Part shown: positions 26,841 to 34,987 of the stretch, piece after piece
Layout: every line of letters begins with the position of its first letter
How positions within the stretch are numbered: the first letter of the stretch is position 1
From: Bacteroidetes bacterium GWF2_43_63
GTDB lineage: Bacteria; Bacteroidota; Bacteroidia; Bacteroidales; DTU049
Length of the DNA: 44,651 nt
NCBI GenBank assembly: GCA_001769275.1
Contig: MEOQ01000004.1
Coordinates: 1 to 44,651 of the forward strand
Reading direction: 5' to 3'
The notes under the pieces: model-generated
Seen by the model: only the letters and a program-made list of their open reading frames with translations
Databases searched by the model: none
What the model was told of the DNA's origin: nothing
Program-made: the position numbers and the translations under genes

Positions 26841-27705
26841 AATAATTTTTCAAGATTGATTCGGCTGCTGGTTTTTCTTTAAATTGAATTTCTTTAATTC
26901 CTGCTTGATCTTTGAATATTAAGAAAGGATACTTATTTGTTAGATTTTCAATTTTACTAAGAATACCGGCTCTACTTATTGCGAAAACAGAACCTACACT
27001 ATTGTAACCCTGCTCAATACTGCTTAAGCTTAATGACTTCTCAAAATTATCGTTATCCAGAATAGCATAGAGTATTACTTCGTCTGGTATTTCAGGCTTG
27101 TCATTGTTTTCAATAATAAAAAAATCTTCAGCAGCTTTTCTATAGCTTCGTATCAAATCCAATTCAGCTAATAAACCCGAAAAACTATCTTCTTTATCCT
27201 TACTTTGAGCATCAGAACGCAAGTACATTTTGGCAAGAACCGTCAAGTCCTCATGTAATGTTCTTTCATTTATTGTAAAACCCTTGCCAGATTCAGACTT
27301 GCGTTTAATGAATGAAATATAATTTTCCTTTGAAAATTCTATTTTTTCTTTTCTCAATTCATTAAAGACAATAGAATAAGTTGAAGCAAAGCCTGATTTT
27401 ATGAGATGATAGTGCAAAATCCATAAACTTGCTTCGTCTTCTAGGTAAGGATCCCATCCGTTGTCAGAAAGAAGATCATGGGCAAACGTTGTCAATTTAT
27501 CGTCAGGCGTAAGAATGTTAAACGCCTTCATCCAGAAGCGAATTGAAGCAACCATGTTTTTCCCAACACCAAGAGCAACTACTGCATCTTCATCATTGAA
27601 AGACCGCTTGTCATTTACAAAGTCATACCCTTTTTTTAACCAAAAGTGACGGCACTGAAATGACTCATGGCCTGAAAATATAAACCGACTAATGGACTCA
27701 GACAT
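26830..27705 (-). CDS. sspB: DUF4007 DNA nickase (SspB-like)
   Basis: A 291-residue protein. The N-terminal FSGHESFQCRHFWLKKGYDF and following ALGVGKNMVASIRFWM are hallmarks of DUF4007. In SspABCD this protein makes the strand-specific nick that precedes sulfur insertion at the recognition site. The C-terminal half is helical with a winged-helix look (SRAGILSKIENL). It is the first gene of the leftward operon and overlaps sspC by 11 bp. A 7-bp palindromic site (27724-27741) stands 18 bp upstream of its ATG. Confidence 0.85.
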   Translation of the reverse strand: MSESISRFIFSGHESFQCRHFWLKKGYDFVNDKRSFNDEDAVVALGVGKNMVASIRFWMKAFNILTPDDKLTTFAHDLLSDNGWDPYLEDEASLWILHYHLIKSGFASTYSIVFNELRKEKIEFSKENYISFIKRKSESGKGFTINERTLHEDLTVLAKMYLRSDAQSKDKEDSFSGLLAELDLIRSYRKAAEDFFIIENNDKPEIPDEVILYAILDNDNFEKSLSLSSIEQGYNSVGSVFAISRAGILSKIENLTNKYPFLIFKDQAGIKEIQFKEKPAAESILKNYYAN

Positions 27706-27723
27706 GTTAATGGTTTTATAATC

Positions 27724-27741
27724 AAGATGTAATCACATCTT
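27724..27741. promoter_or_regulatory. Palindrome upstream of sspB, candidate operator
   Basis: AAGATGT-AATC-ACATCTT is a perfect 7-bp inverted repeat just upstream of the sspB start on the minus strand. It differs from the GTATTAAC repeats of the sspA promoter. No clear -7 element for the minus strand was found nearby. Confidence 0.4.
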
Positions 27742-27889
27742 TTATTTAGAAGTTAAAAGTACAAAAAGATTTGTTTTGATTTCCAAGAAGAATTATTTCT
27801 TTTTAACAGCACGTAAAATCAGATAGTTAACGAGTAATTTGGCAAATTATAGCAAAACACCAAATTTGCATCCTCACATCGTTAAACCT

Positions 27890-27921
27890 TTGGCTATCAA
27901 TCCGAAAGATTTATATCTTTG
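27890..27921 (+). promoter_or_regulatory. Bacteroidota promoter of the Lys-rich protein gene
   Basis: TTG at 27890-27892 (-33) and TATCTTTG at 27914-27921 (-7), 21 bp apart, match the phylum consensus. The ATG follows at 27945, giving a leader of about 18 nt. Confidence 0.7.
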
Positions 27922-27944
27922 CCGCCCACATTTCAAAAAGCCCC

Positions 27945-28277
27945 ATGAAAAAAGCTACAACCAAAACTGCTGCTAAAGCCACTGCCAAAAAGACTCCGGC
28001 GAAAAAGACCGCTGAAAAGAAGACTACGACTAAGAAAACTACTGTAAAACCAGCTACAGTAAAGAAGGCTGTTGCTGAAAAACCAACGTCTGTTCAGTCT
28101 GCCAAAATGGAAAAACTGAATAAACTAGAACGCGCTTTGGCCGAAAATCAGATCTCCAGATCGGAATATGAGATGTGGAAAAATGTTTATGCAAAGGAAG
28201 TTCCTTTCAACTTAAATATAATCGAAGAAGAAGATTACCGCCCCCGCAAAACAAGAAGAAGATCGTATTATAATTAA
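27945..28277 (+). CDS. Lys/Ala-rich histone H1-like small protein
   Basis: A 110-residue protein. Residues 1-50 are a low-complexity basic tail of AAKKTPAKKTAEKKT type, resembling the C-terminal tail of histone H1 and bacterial histone-like proteins. The second part (KLERALAENQISRSEYEMWKN) is a short helical domain resembling SHOCT-type C-terminal modules, then an Arg-rich end (RPRKTRRRSYYN). It probably binds nucleic acids through the basic tails. It has its own promoter and is divergent from sspB, so it need not belong to the ssp system. Confidence 0.7.
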   Translation: MKKATTKTAAKATAKKTPAKKTAEKKTTTKKTTVKPATVKKAVAEKPTSVQSAKMEKLNKLERALAENQISRSEYEMWKNVYAKEVPFNLNIIEEEDYRPRKTRRRSYYN

Positions 28278-28334
28278 TCTACTACTGCCCTGGCCTGGTT
28301 TTCACAGACCTGCCAGAAATAATTTCGAAACCCT

Positions 28335-28583
28335 ATGTACTGCCCGAAATGCAAGGCTGAAAATTTCAGCAAAGATGGAACTGTGAATGGCCGCAGCCAG
28401 TATTCATGCGCTGTATGTGGGTTTAATGTGACAATTCCGGTTGTTCCGAAATCTGAAAATGCTGATAAAAAGCGTGAAGTACTTATTTTATATTTTGCCG
28501 GATATGATATTGATGATATTGTATTGCTGTCTAGATTGGAGCAGGAGGTTGTTATCCGATTGATTAATGAGGTTACTTTGTAA
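28335..28583 (+). CDS. Zinc-ribbon / HTH small protein (IS1 InsA-like)
   Basis: An 82-residue protein. CPKC at 3-6 and CAVC at about 25-28 form a zinc ribbon. The C-terminal 35 residues (KREVLILYFAGYDIDDIVLL) look like the HTH that follows this ribbon in InsA-type transposase subunits. It starts 57 bp after the Lys-rich gene and is paralogous to the broken gene at 28652. No transposase catalytic frame follows, so it may be a domesticated or orphan transposon-derived regulator. Confidence 0.6.
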   Translation: MYCPKCKAENFSKDGTVNGRSQYSCAVCGFNVTIPVVPKSENADKKREVLILYFAGYDIDDIVLLSRLEQEVVIRLINEVTL

Positions 28584-28651
28584 AGCGGTAATGATCCTGC
28601 TTTATCTGCAAAAGATGGTGTATTTGTTAGCATTAGAAAAGTGAAGCTACT

Positions 28652-29053
28652 ATGACTCTTGAAGCCCTGAAAACATGCCCTCGCTGTGGATCATCTAACC
28701 TGGTGAAAGATGGCTTTATAGCAAAGATGCAAAGATTTAGATGCAAAGAATGTGACAATCATTTTACAGTTACCATGCAGAGACAGTGGATTGATCAGAA
28801 TCTGAAGAGGAATGCAATGATTCTGTACCTCTCTGGGTTAAGTATTAATAGAATCGAGGATCTGACCGGGATGAAGCAAACGACCCTGTTCAAGTAGGTA
28901 AAAGATCTGGGTCCGAAATTCGAATTGATGCGGGCCTCTGAAAAGCCAAAAACAAAAACAATTCATTCAAAAACCGATAAGATTATCAGAATTGAAGATG
29001 TGCCCTGGATATTGATTTATTGGGATGGTGTTGCTGAATTGTGGGTACAATGA
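28652..29053 (+). pseudogene. Zinc-ribbon InsA-like gene interrupted by an in-frame TAG
   Basis: The first 81 residues carry CPRC and CKEC ribbons plus an HTH (MILYLSGLSINRIEDLTGMK), ending at a TAG at 28895-28897. The frame then stays open for 51 more codons to a TGA at 29051-29053 (continuing VKDLGPKFELM, later RIEDVPWILIYWDG), reading like the natural rest of the protein. This suggests a nonsense mutation or, less likely, readthrough. It is paralogous to the gene at 28335. Confidence 0.55.
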
Positions 29054-29528
29054 AAAGAATAAAACTTGTGAGGTTGTTACAAAATGTTGATAGAACACAT
29101 GTAAATATCTATAATTTTCATGTGCCGCATAATATCTATCCATACAAAATAAAGCAGTTGCGCAGCTACGATTAACAAAGGGCTAAAACGCATTAACCGC
29201 CTGCAAACCTCATTAATAAATATCTCTATCCATTTCATCGAATAAATTTCTAAACATTTTCGTTAGAGATCTTGATTTTAACAAAATTCTTTATATATTT
29301 ACATCGTGAACATAGCAGAAAAAAGGTTTTTTATTCGCGGACAATGACTTTTGATGCTGGATTGTACTAATTCAAGAGTATGTTGAGTTATGTGCAGGTG
29401 ATAGTATAAATGTTTATCACACAGGTTCGCAAAACAAGAGGTCATGTTATGTTTTAAACAGAGAACACACAGTCACTATTATTAAACAAAACGAGATGAA
29501 AAGTATAAGCAACTTTTAAAAATCTACA
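29054..29528. other. 475-bp stretch without a convincing gene
   Basis: A 41-codon frame (29050-29175) starts in an ATGA overlap with the broken zinc-ribbon frame, and an open frame of about 50 codons without a start ends at 29519 (VELCAGDSINVYHTG). Both may be decayed remnants. Otherwise the stretch is A/T-rich and I see no RNA gene or terminator. Confidence 0.4.
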
Positions 29529-30260
29529 ATGCAAGATATAAACTTTCGTCATATAGCAACTCAAATAGGGGACTTGTTGAAATACTCAACAACGGTGAAT
29601 GAAATAGACCGACTTGGACAATCTGTTTTAAAAGTGGATAAAGAAGTATTTCCGAATTCAGCAATAACTTCAGTTAGAGCGCATTCTTTATATAATTGGG
29701 TTATGTCTTTAGCAAAAACTCCTTTGGACAGCACCGAAAGAGTAAAACGATTAATTAAGTTTTGCCTTGAGTTGACTCCGGAAGAACATATAAAAACGAC
29801 AATTGCGTTTTTAGAGAAGAACAATTGTCCCTACAACCTGCTTTATAAAGACAACCTCGATGAATTTCTGAAAAGAAATTTTCACTCTGAAGTAATAAAG
29901 CATTCACAAAAACTATTTGCACAAGGAAATTACTTTCATTCAGTTTTTGAAAGTGCAAAAGCGTACAATAAAGATATAAAAATAAAATCTCAAAGTGATA
30001 AAGACGGACAACCTCTTATGCTAAGTGTTTGGGGGTGTGATACTGGAGTCTTAAAAGTTACTGCTTGTCAATCCCAGTCAGACAAAGACTTTCAAGATGG
30101 AATTAAGTTTATTTCGGGTGGCATTATGAGTGCTATTCGTAATCCAACAGCCCATGAACCTGCAATCACTTGGCCTATTGACAAACAGGATTGCTTAGAC
30201 ATACTAAGTTTAATTTCATTTCTTTATCGACAACTGGACAAAGCCGTTTACTATAAATAA
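29529..30260 (+). CDS. TIGR02391 (Ymh-like) family protein
   Basis: A 243-residue protein. The C-terminal half has the TIGR02391 pattern: NYFHSVFESAKAYN near 135-150, GQPLMLSVWG, then GIKFISGGIMSAIRNPTAHE near 197-216 and a final helix LSLISFLYRQLDKA. The RNPxAHE motif is the family hallmark and resembles the R-x(4-6)-H motif of HEPN RNases, so RNase activity is a reasonable inference. The family is frequent in phage and defence loci. The gene is 6 bp upstream of the next one and probably co-translated with it. Confidence 0.75.
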   Translation: MQDINFRHIATQIGDLLKYSTTVNEIDRLGQSVLKVDKEVFPNSAITSVRAHSLYNWVMSLAKTPLDSTERVKRLIKFCLELTPEEHIKTTIAFLEKNNCPYNLLYKDNLDEFLKRNFHSEVIKHSQKLFAQGNYFHSVFESAKAYNKDIKIKSQSDKDGQPLMLSVWGCDTGVLKVTACQSQSDKDFQDGIKFISGGIMSAIRNPTAHEPAITWPIDKQDCLDILSLISFLYRQLDKAVYYK

Positions 30261-30266
30261 TGAAAC

Positions 30267-30725
30267 ATGGAATATTTAATTGACTTGAAAATTGATGACA
30301 AGTGCTATAATGCGATTGTTCATTTTGTTGCAACTTTTACAACGAAAGACGATGGTGAAGCCAAGTTATTCATAGATGAACTAATAGCAGGTTTTAAAAG
30401 GAGAGGAGTTATTATACTTCTTTCAAGTTATTACAGAATAGACAATGACCTTGAGCTAAGAGAAAGAAGTTATGAATATTATCAATTTTGTAAAGAGAGG
30501 GCAACGGCATCAATTCAAGTTGAACAATTTGTCTTAGACAATCCAGACCAAAACAAATCTCTTGTAGAAAACTTGACCGAGAAATTATTCGCAGGTAAAA
30601 ACTCAACAGCAAGAATTGGGAAAGAATATAATATTCCAGTGAGGGTTTTAGACAAGAAGACACGCAATCCAATTACAGGTGAGTTTTATTATTTTACGAT
30701 TGAACACTTAATACCAAAGGGATGA
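30267..30725 (+). CDS. Uncharacterised 152-residue partner of the TIGR02391 gene
   Basis: I do not recognise this family. The protein is soluble and mixed alpha/beta. The N-terminal LKIDDKCYNAIVHFVATF and FKRRGVIILLSSYYR look like a small sandwich, and the C-terminal third is basic (KNSTARIGKEYNIPVRVLDKK). It begins 6 bp after the TIGR02391 stop. If that protein is a HEPN-like toxin, this could be its antitoxin or activator, but this is only position-based inference. Confidence 0.6.
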   Translation: MEYLIDLKIDDKCYNAIVHFVATFTTKDDGEAKLFIDELIAGFKRRGVIILLSSYYRIDNDLELRERSYEYYQFCKERATASIQVEQFVLDNPDQNKSLVENLTEKLFAGKNSTARIGKEYNIPVRVLDKKTRNPITGEFYYFTIEHLIPKG

Positions 30726-30884
30726 AAAGCAGCTTATAAAAAGGGGGTTGTGTTTGGGGGCAGAGGGTGAGAATGAAACCATTTGTGAAATTAATAAAAG
30801 TGGATGCTGGCAGACAGTCAATGGCTTAAAAAGCCCATCTACGCAAAGATCGGGAAAGCTTTAATGGTACTTAAATCAATTTGA

Positions 30885-32333
30885 ATGAATAATTTGAATA
30901 ATAAAATACGGGAGAGAATAAAAGAAATATGTGATTCTTTTTCGTTTTTCATTGAAGAATCTAATGAAAATTCTTACCGAATCTTTACCGGAGAGATTGA
31001 TGGGGTGACTTTATTTTTAAACTTTAATGAAGATAAATTAAGTTTTTATTTTTTAGTAAGGACAAGCGATGTTGTTTATAGCGGAGATAGAAGTGATTTA
31101 CATATAGTTATAAGTTTAATGCTTGCTAGTTTTCTAAAAATAAAAGCCAATATTTCATGTTCAATATTCGATATAGCACACCCTCTTATTGATGATGAAA
31201 TTTGGGGAAGATACATCTATCCTTCACAATATGAAGACTCTTCTATTAATATTCTAGATTTTATAGAAAACCTATTTAGTATGTTACTTGAATGGAGATA
31301 TTCCTTTTGGATGTTGATTGGTTGCCCGTGCCAAAAGTGTATGGAAGAAGAAAATTTAATAAATGAAAGAGATTATTACTCTGAATCAAATCTAATCGGT
31401 TATACAGCAACAATCACTCGCTACAATGCAGGTAGTAGAATAAGACCTTCGTATTCTTTCGTTTATGACATTGATAATGATATTACAATAATTAAATCAA
31501 AATCTCTAATTGATTATTTAAAAAGATTAATGACTCTATTTGATTACAATCCGCAAAAAATAAGAGGAATAAATGGTGACATATATATTGATTCTACTAC
31601 TTATAATTTTGCAAGTCATAGCGCTTTAAACGAGATTGCAAACATTTTGACCTCCATTGATAGATTCCAAAGAATTGATGTAGATAGCCTAATTGTTATT
31701 GAAAACTTTGTAATTAGCATAGGTGAAGATTATATAATAGCAAAAAGTTTATCTTCAGGGTTAGATGCCTTTAAACTTGAAAAAGAGTTTATTCGAGAAC
31801 GCCACAATCTTGAAGCATCAATACTATTCCCAATTCCTCTTTTCGAATGGATAGAAAATCCATGCCCTGCACAATTCGAATTATTAATAAAAAGCCTTCT
31901 AGAAAGGGATGTCAAAGTAAAAAGAGTTCGTATAGCTTCCCCAACAAATCAAGGAGATAATGGGAGAGATTTAATCATTGATTGGGAAATAGTAGAGAAA
32001 AATCAAACGTTTAATGAAACTAAGCCTCCGTCACGGATACTAAAAATTGTAGGTCAATGTAAAGCGAGTAATACCACTATTGGTAAAAGCAAAGTTCAAG
32101 ATATTAAAGACACTATCGAATATCATGATGCTACTGGATTTTTTCTGGCAGTCAGTACTCAAATAACCAATCCTCTAACAGAGGCATTAGAAAAATTAAA
32201 TCGAAAGCAACTCTGGACAGATTGGTGGAATAGGGATGATATAGAATTTCGACTCAATCAAAATCAAGACCTTATTCCTAAGTTTGATAAAGTTGTAAAA
32301 ATTAAGAATACAATAAAGTTTATCAATGAATAA
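30885..32333 (+). CDS. Mrr-like restriction endonuclease with a large unknown N-terminal domain
   Basis: A 482-residue protein. The C-terminal 150 residues form a PD-(D/E)XK domain of the Mrr_cat type: CPAQFELLIKSLL, then GDNGRDLIIDW with the metal-binding Asp, then ILKIVGQCKAS with the Q-x-K variant, then KVQDIKDTIEYHDATGFFLA. It should cut DNA, perhaps modified DNA as Mrr-like type IV enzymes do. Residues 1-330 match nothing I know and contain a CPCQKC cluster near 146-151 that could bind metal; they may be the sensor. It is a single gene with short non-coding flanks (159 and 126 bp). Confidence 0.75.
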   Translation: MNNLNNKIRERIKEICDSFSFFIEESNENSYRIFTGEIDGVTLFLNFNEDKLSFYFLVRTSDVVYSGDRSDLHIVISLMLASFLKIKANISCSIFDIAHPLIDDEIWGRYIYPSQYEDSSINILDFIENLFSMLLEWRYSFWMLIGCPCQKCMEEENLINERDYYSESNLIGYTATITRYNAGSRIRPSYSFVYDIDNDITIIKSKSLIDYLKRLMTLFDYNPQKIRGINGDIYIDSTTYNFASHSALNEIANILTSIDRFQRIDVDSLIVIENFVISIGEDYIIAKSLSSGLDAFKLEKEFIRERHNLEASILFPIPLFEWIENPCPAQFELLIKSLLERDVKVKRVRIASPTNQGDNGRDLIIDWEIVEKNQTFNETKPPSRILKIVGQCKASNTTIGKSKVQDIKDTIEYHDATGFFLAVSTQITNPLTEALEKLNRKQLWTDWWNRDDIEFRLNQNQDLIPKFDKVVKIKNTIKFINE

Positions 32334-32459
32334 AAACTCCTGTTAACTTTTTATTTGAAATGGTAGGCAAATCTCGAATTTCCTTTTTAATAGCCAACTC
32401 AAACAGGAAGATCGATTTCATAAGTGTATGTCGTTTAGCCAAAATAGTCCGAAACAAGA

Positions 32460-33428
32460 ATGATCATTAAAACATACAACATGACAAACCAAAACATAGA
32501 AAAAGACATTGAATTTGCAACGCAACGAATTGAAATTCGGCAAATTGAAATAGAGTCAGAATTGGCTGAACTTGCTTCAAAAATATCCAGTTTTACGAAA
32601 TGGGCTTGGATATTCGTTTGGCTTGGGGGGGCGATTTCCCTTGTTTCAATTCTTTATTACGTCAATCAAAACGATGGAGATGGATTTGGGCTTAACCTTT
32701 TAGGGGATTTTATGGCAGGCTCGGTGGCATCAATTTGGTCTCTTGCTGGGCTATTTTTTATTTATGTCGCTTTTCTTGGACAGAAACAACAACTTCTAAA
32801 TCAACAGTTAGAAATAATGTATAGTCAGATTGAGGTTAAATATACAAGACTAGAACTCTCTGGACAAAAGGTAGAAATGAAAGAACAGAATGACACCTTG
32901 CGACAACAAAAATTTGAGAATACATTTTTTCAACTTTTATCATTGTTTACTTCAATTGTTAACTCTCTTGACCTAAGACAGTCCATATCAAAAGGAGAGG
33001 TGTTTTCAACTGGTCGAGATTGCTTTGAGCATTTTTATAAACAACTCACGTCTTTTTTACACCACAGTATAAATAATCAATCTAGTTTGAATATTCAATC
33101 TTCACGGATAGAGCAAGCACTAGACGCTTATGACATTTTATATGACTCCAATAAGTCAGACATGAGTCATTATTTTAGAACATTGTATCACATAATTAAG
33201 TTTGTTGACAAATCCAATGTTGAAAACAAAAAACAATACACCTCTATTGTAAGAGCACAGCTATCAAGCTATGAACAAGTCATACTTTTCTACAATTGCT
33301 TACATAACAATGGGCGTGATAAATTCAAGCCACTAATTGAAACATATGCAATATTTAAAAACCTTGACGTCTCTCTTATATATAACAAAGACCATTTAAA
33401 GGAATATGAGCAAGGAGCGTATAAATAA
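32460..33428 (+). CDS. Putative phage abortive infection protein (putAbiC-like), membrane-anchored
   Basis: A 322-residue protein. A short coiled coil (residues 10-45) is followed by two membrane segments (WIFVWLGGAISLVSILYYV and VASIWSLAGLFFIYVAFLG), another coiled coil, then a cytoplasmic domain with the AbiC-family pattern: FENTFFQLLSLFTSIVNSLD, GRDCFEHFYKQL, HYFRTLYHIIKFVD and QLSSYEQVILFYNCL. The family is linked to abortive infection; its mechanism is not settled. An alternative start lies at 32481 (MTNQNIEKD), seven codons downstream, and is about as plausible. Confidence 0.75.
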   Translation: MIIKTYNMTNQNIEKDIEFATQRIEIRQIEIESELAELASKISSFTKWAWIFVWLGGAISLVSILYYVNQNDGDGFGLNLLGDFMAGSVASIWSLAGLFFIYVAFLGQKQQLLNQQLEIMYSQIEVKYTRLELSGQKVEMKEQNDTLRQQKFENTFFQLLSLFTSIVNSLDLRQSISKGEVFSTGRDCFEHFYKQLTSFLHHSINNQSSLNIQSSRIEQALDAYDILYDSNKSDMSHYFRTLYHIIKFVDKSNVENKKQYTSIVRAQLSSYEQVILFYNCLHNNGRDKFKPLIETYAIFKNLDVSLIYNKDHLKEYEQGAYK

Positions 33429-33482
33429 ATCTAATATAAAAATAATCTTATAAAGCGTGCAATCGGCAATAATAAATTATAC

Positions 33483-34967
33483 CTAAAAGTTGGTAGATTT
33501 TTGCATTGTATTAAACGCTGCTGATAGATCGAACACCCCCACGCCCCCCCCAATTCCAAACCTCCCATTACCAGTAGCTTTGCCGTCGGCGACTTCAATA
33601 ATCACATCCACCTCATGGGCGTTTTCGTTTTTGCCGCGGAAGTTGCCTTCTTTGGTGGTGTGGTAGATGAAAATGAATGCGGTGCGGGGGTTGTCATGGC
33701 GTAGTTTGCGGAGGCCGTCCATGTCGAGGCCAGCGCGGGAAACGCTGTCTATAAAAACGAAGTCGTATTTTGAGAGATCGTCGGGAATGGTTTCGGAAAC
33801 GTATAGGTTGGGATGGGAAGCCTGGAGCCGTTCGATTTTTTCTTTGAGCGTGTAGCCGAATTTTTCTTCAATGGCACAGTACAGGACTTTTCCGTGGTGC
33901 TCTGCCAGATATTTTGCAAAGTCAATACACAGGGTTGATTTGCCAGATTTGGGCAGGCCGTAAACCATAGCAGAAAAGCCAACGCTGGGATCACCGATCA
34001 GCTCGCGGTATTTGCCTTGAAGGCCAATGGTTTCAAATTTCATAGCGGACAAATCTGTGCTGCGGATCACTTCAGGTGTTTCGTCATCGGCCGGACCGCT
34101 TAACCCCGGGCTTTTTTTTTGAGAATTTCTGACCAGCCCCATGAGTCCGTTCAGTTCACTTTCACTGATTATCGGTGCATCGCTTTCTCCGGTTACATAG
34201 CTATTGAGTGCCCTATAGAGTTTTTCCAATCGGGCGGCGTAGGGATCGCTTTTTCTGATTTTTTGATTCTCAGCCGCTTTGCTGATCCTTTCCATGAGCG
34301 ATTTAGCTTTGTCTTTTACGTTCTTTTTACCGTGCAGCGAAATGTATTGTTTGATGTAGGTCACCGACGGCATTGTTTTCTGACTTTCAGCTATGGCCGT
34401 GTATTTCTCCAGCGTTTTCTTGTCAATCGTAACGGCGATGGATGCCCCCATCTGCTCATAGCATTTAATGAGCTGACTCTGAATGTGCTTTATTTCTGCA
34501 GCATATGGCGATGTTTTCCGGATGCGCTTTTCGAGAATGGCTTTTTGCATGGAGCTCAGAAAACGCAGGATCTCATCCTGGGTTTTTGTTTTGCCATGCA
34601 TGGAAACATAGCGTTTGATAAAAACGATTTCAGTCATTATTTTCTCAACCTGCTCCGGCTCCTTTTCTGGCCGGGCTTTAGCAGGTTCTGCTTTTTCCTT
34701 TTTAGCAGCCGCTTGCTTTTCTGGTTTTTCTGTCTCCGCTCTGGGCTTCGCTTTGGCTGGTTCGTCATGCGGATTCTTTTCCAGGTAATCATCCAGCTTT
34801 TGCATATATGCGTTGATGACGCGCTTAATGTTTTCATTGGAATTGTATGCAGACCAGTTGTTTGGCGCCGCGCCACGGGTGAGTTTGTCTCCGTTCTTCA
34901 ATGCTGCGGGAAGCTTGTCGAAATCTATGTTCCGGCTAACGTCGAAATAATTTTCAATGGTGATCAT
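33483..34967 (-). CDS. RecA-like P-loop ATPase with a duplicated N-terminal module (mobile-element backbone)
   Basis: A 494-residue protein. After a Lys/Glu/Pro-rich linker (60-105) come two related modules of about 80 residues: FIKRYVSMHGK...IRKTSPYAAEI near 113-167 and YIKQYISLHGK...IRKSDPYAARL near 205-260. A RecA/KaiC-like ATPase follows: Walker A GLPKSGKSTL near 339, Walker B YDFVFIDSVSR near 400, then IFIYHTTKEGN. Such ATPases lie with methyltransferase/helicase genes in Bacteroidota conjugative elements. It is the last gene of the leftward four-gene block, 20 bp after the helicase. The end is Gly-rich (GRFGIGGGVGVF). Confidence 0.7.
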   Translation of the reverse strand: MITIENYFDVSRNIDFDKLPAALKNGDKLTRGAAPNNWSAYNSNENIKRVINAYMQKLDDYLEKNPHDEPAKAKPRAETEKPEKQAAAKKEKAEPAKARPEKEPEQVEKIMTEIVFIKRYVSMHGKTKTQDEILRFLSSMQKAILEKRIRKTSPYAAEIKHIQSQLIKCYEQMGASIAVTIDKKTLEKYTAIAESQKTMPSVTYIKQYISLHGKKNVKDKAKSLMERISKAAENQKIRKSDPYAARLEKLYRALNSYVTGESDAPIISESELNGLMGLVRNSQKKSPGLSGPADDETPEVIRSTDLSAMKFETIGLQGKYRELIGDPSVGFSAMVYGLPKSGKSTLCIDFAKYLAEHHGKVLYCAIEEKFGYTLKEKIERLQASHPNLYVSETIPDDLSKYDFVFIDSVSRAGLDMDGLRKLRHDNPRTAFIFIYHTTKEGNFRGKNENAHEVDVIIEVADGKATGNGRFGIGGGVGVFDLSAAFNTMQKSTNF

Positions 34968-34987
34968 ATTGCTGTTTTTTAAAATTT

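Noticed and set aside
14518-27705. Dnd (DndABCDE) rather than Ssp system
   Set aside because: A DUF4007 gene and the large sspC-type ATPase are Ssp hallmarks; the SMC-like DndD resemblance and the DGQHR gene alone do not outweigh them.
14518-33428. SspE effector (DUF262 type)
   Set aside because: No protein in the window shows DUF262 or HNH motifs; the restriction role must lie with other genes here or outside the window.
34119-34982. 287-codon plus-strand frame opposite the RecA-like ATPase gene
   Set aside because: It is rich in Phe, Cys and Arg, as expected from the antisense of a Lys/Glu-rich coding sequence; the minus-strand gene has clear motifs.
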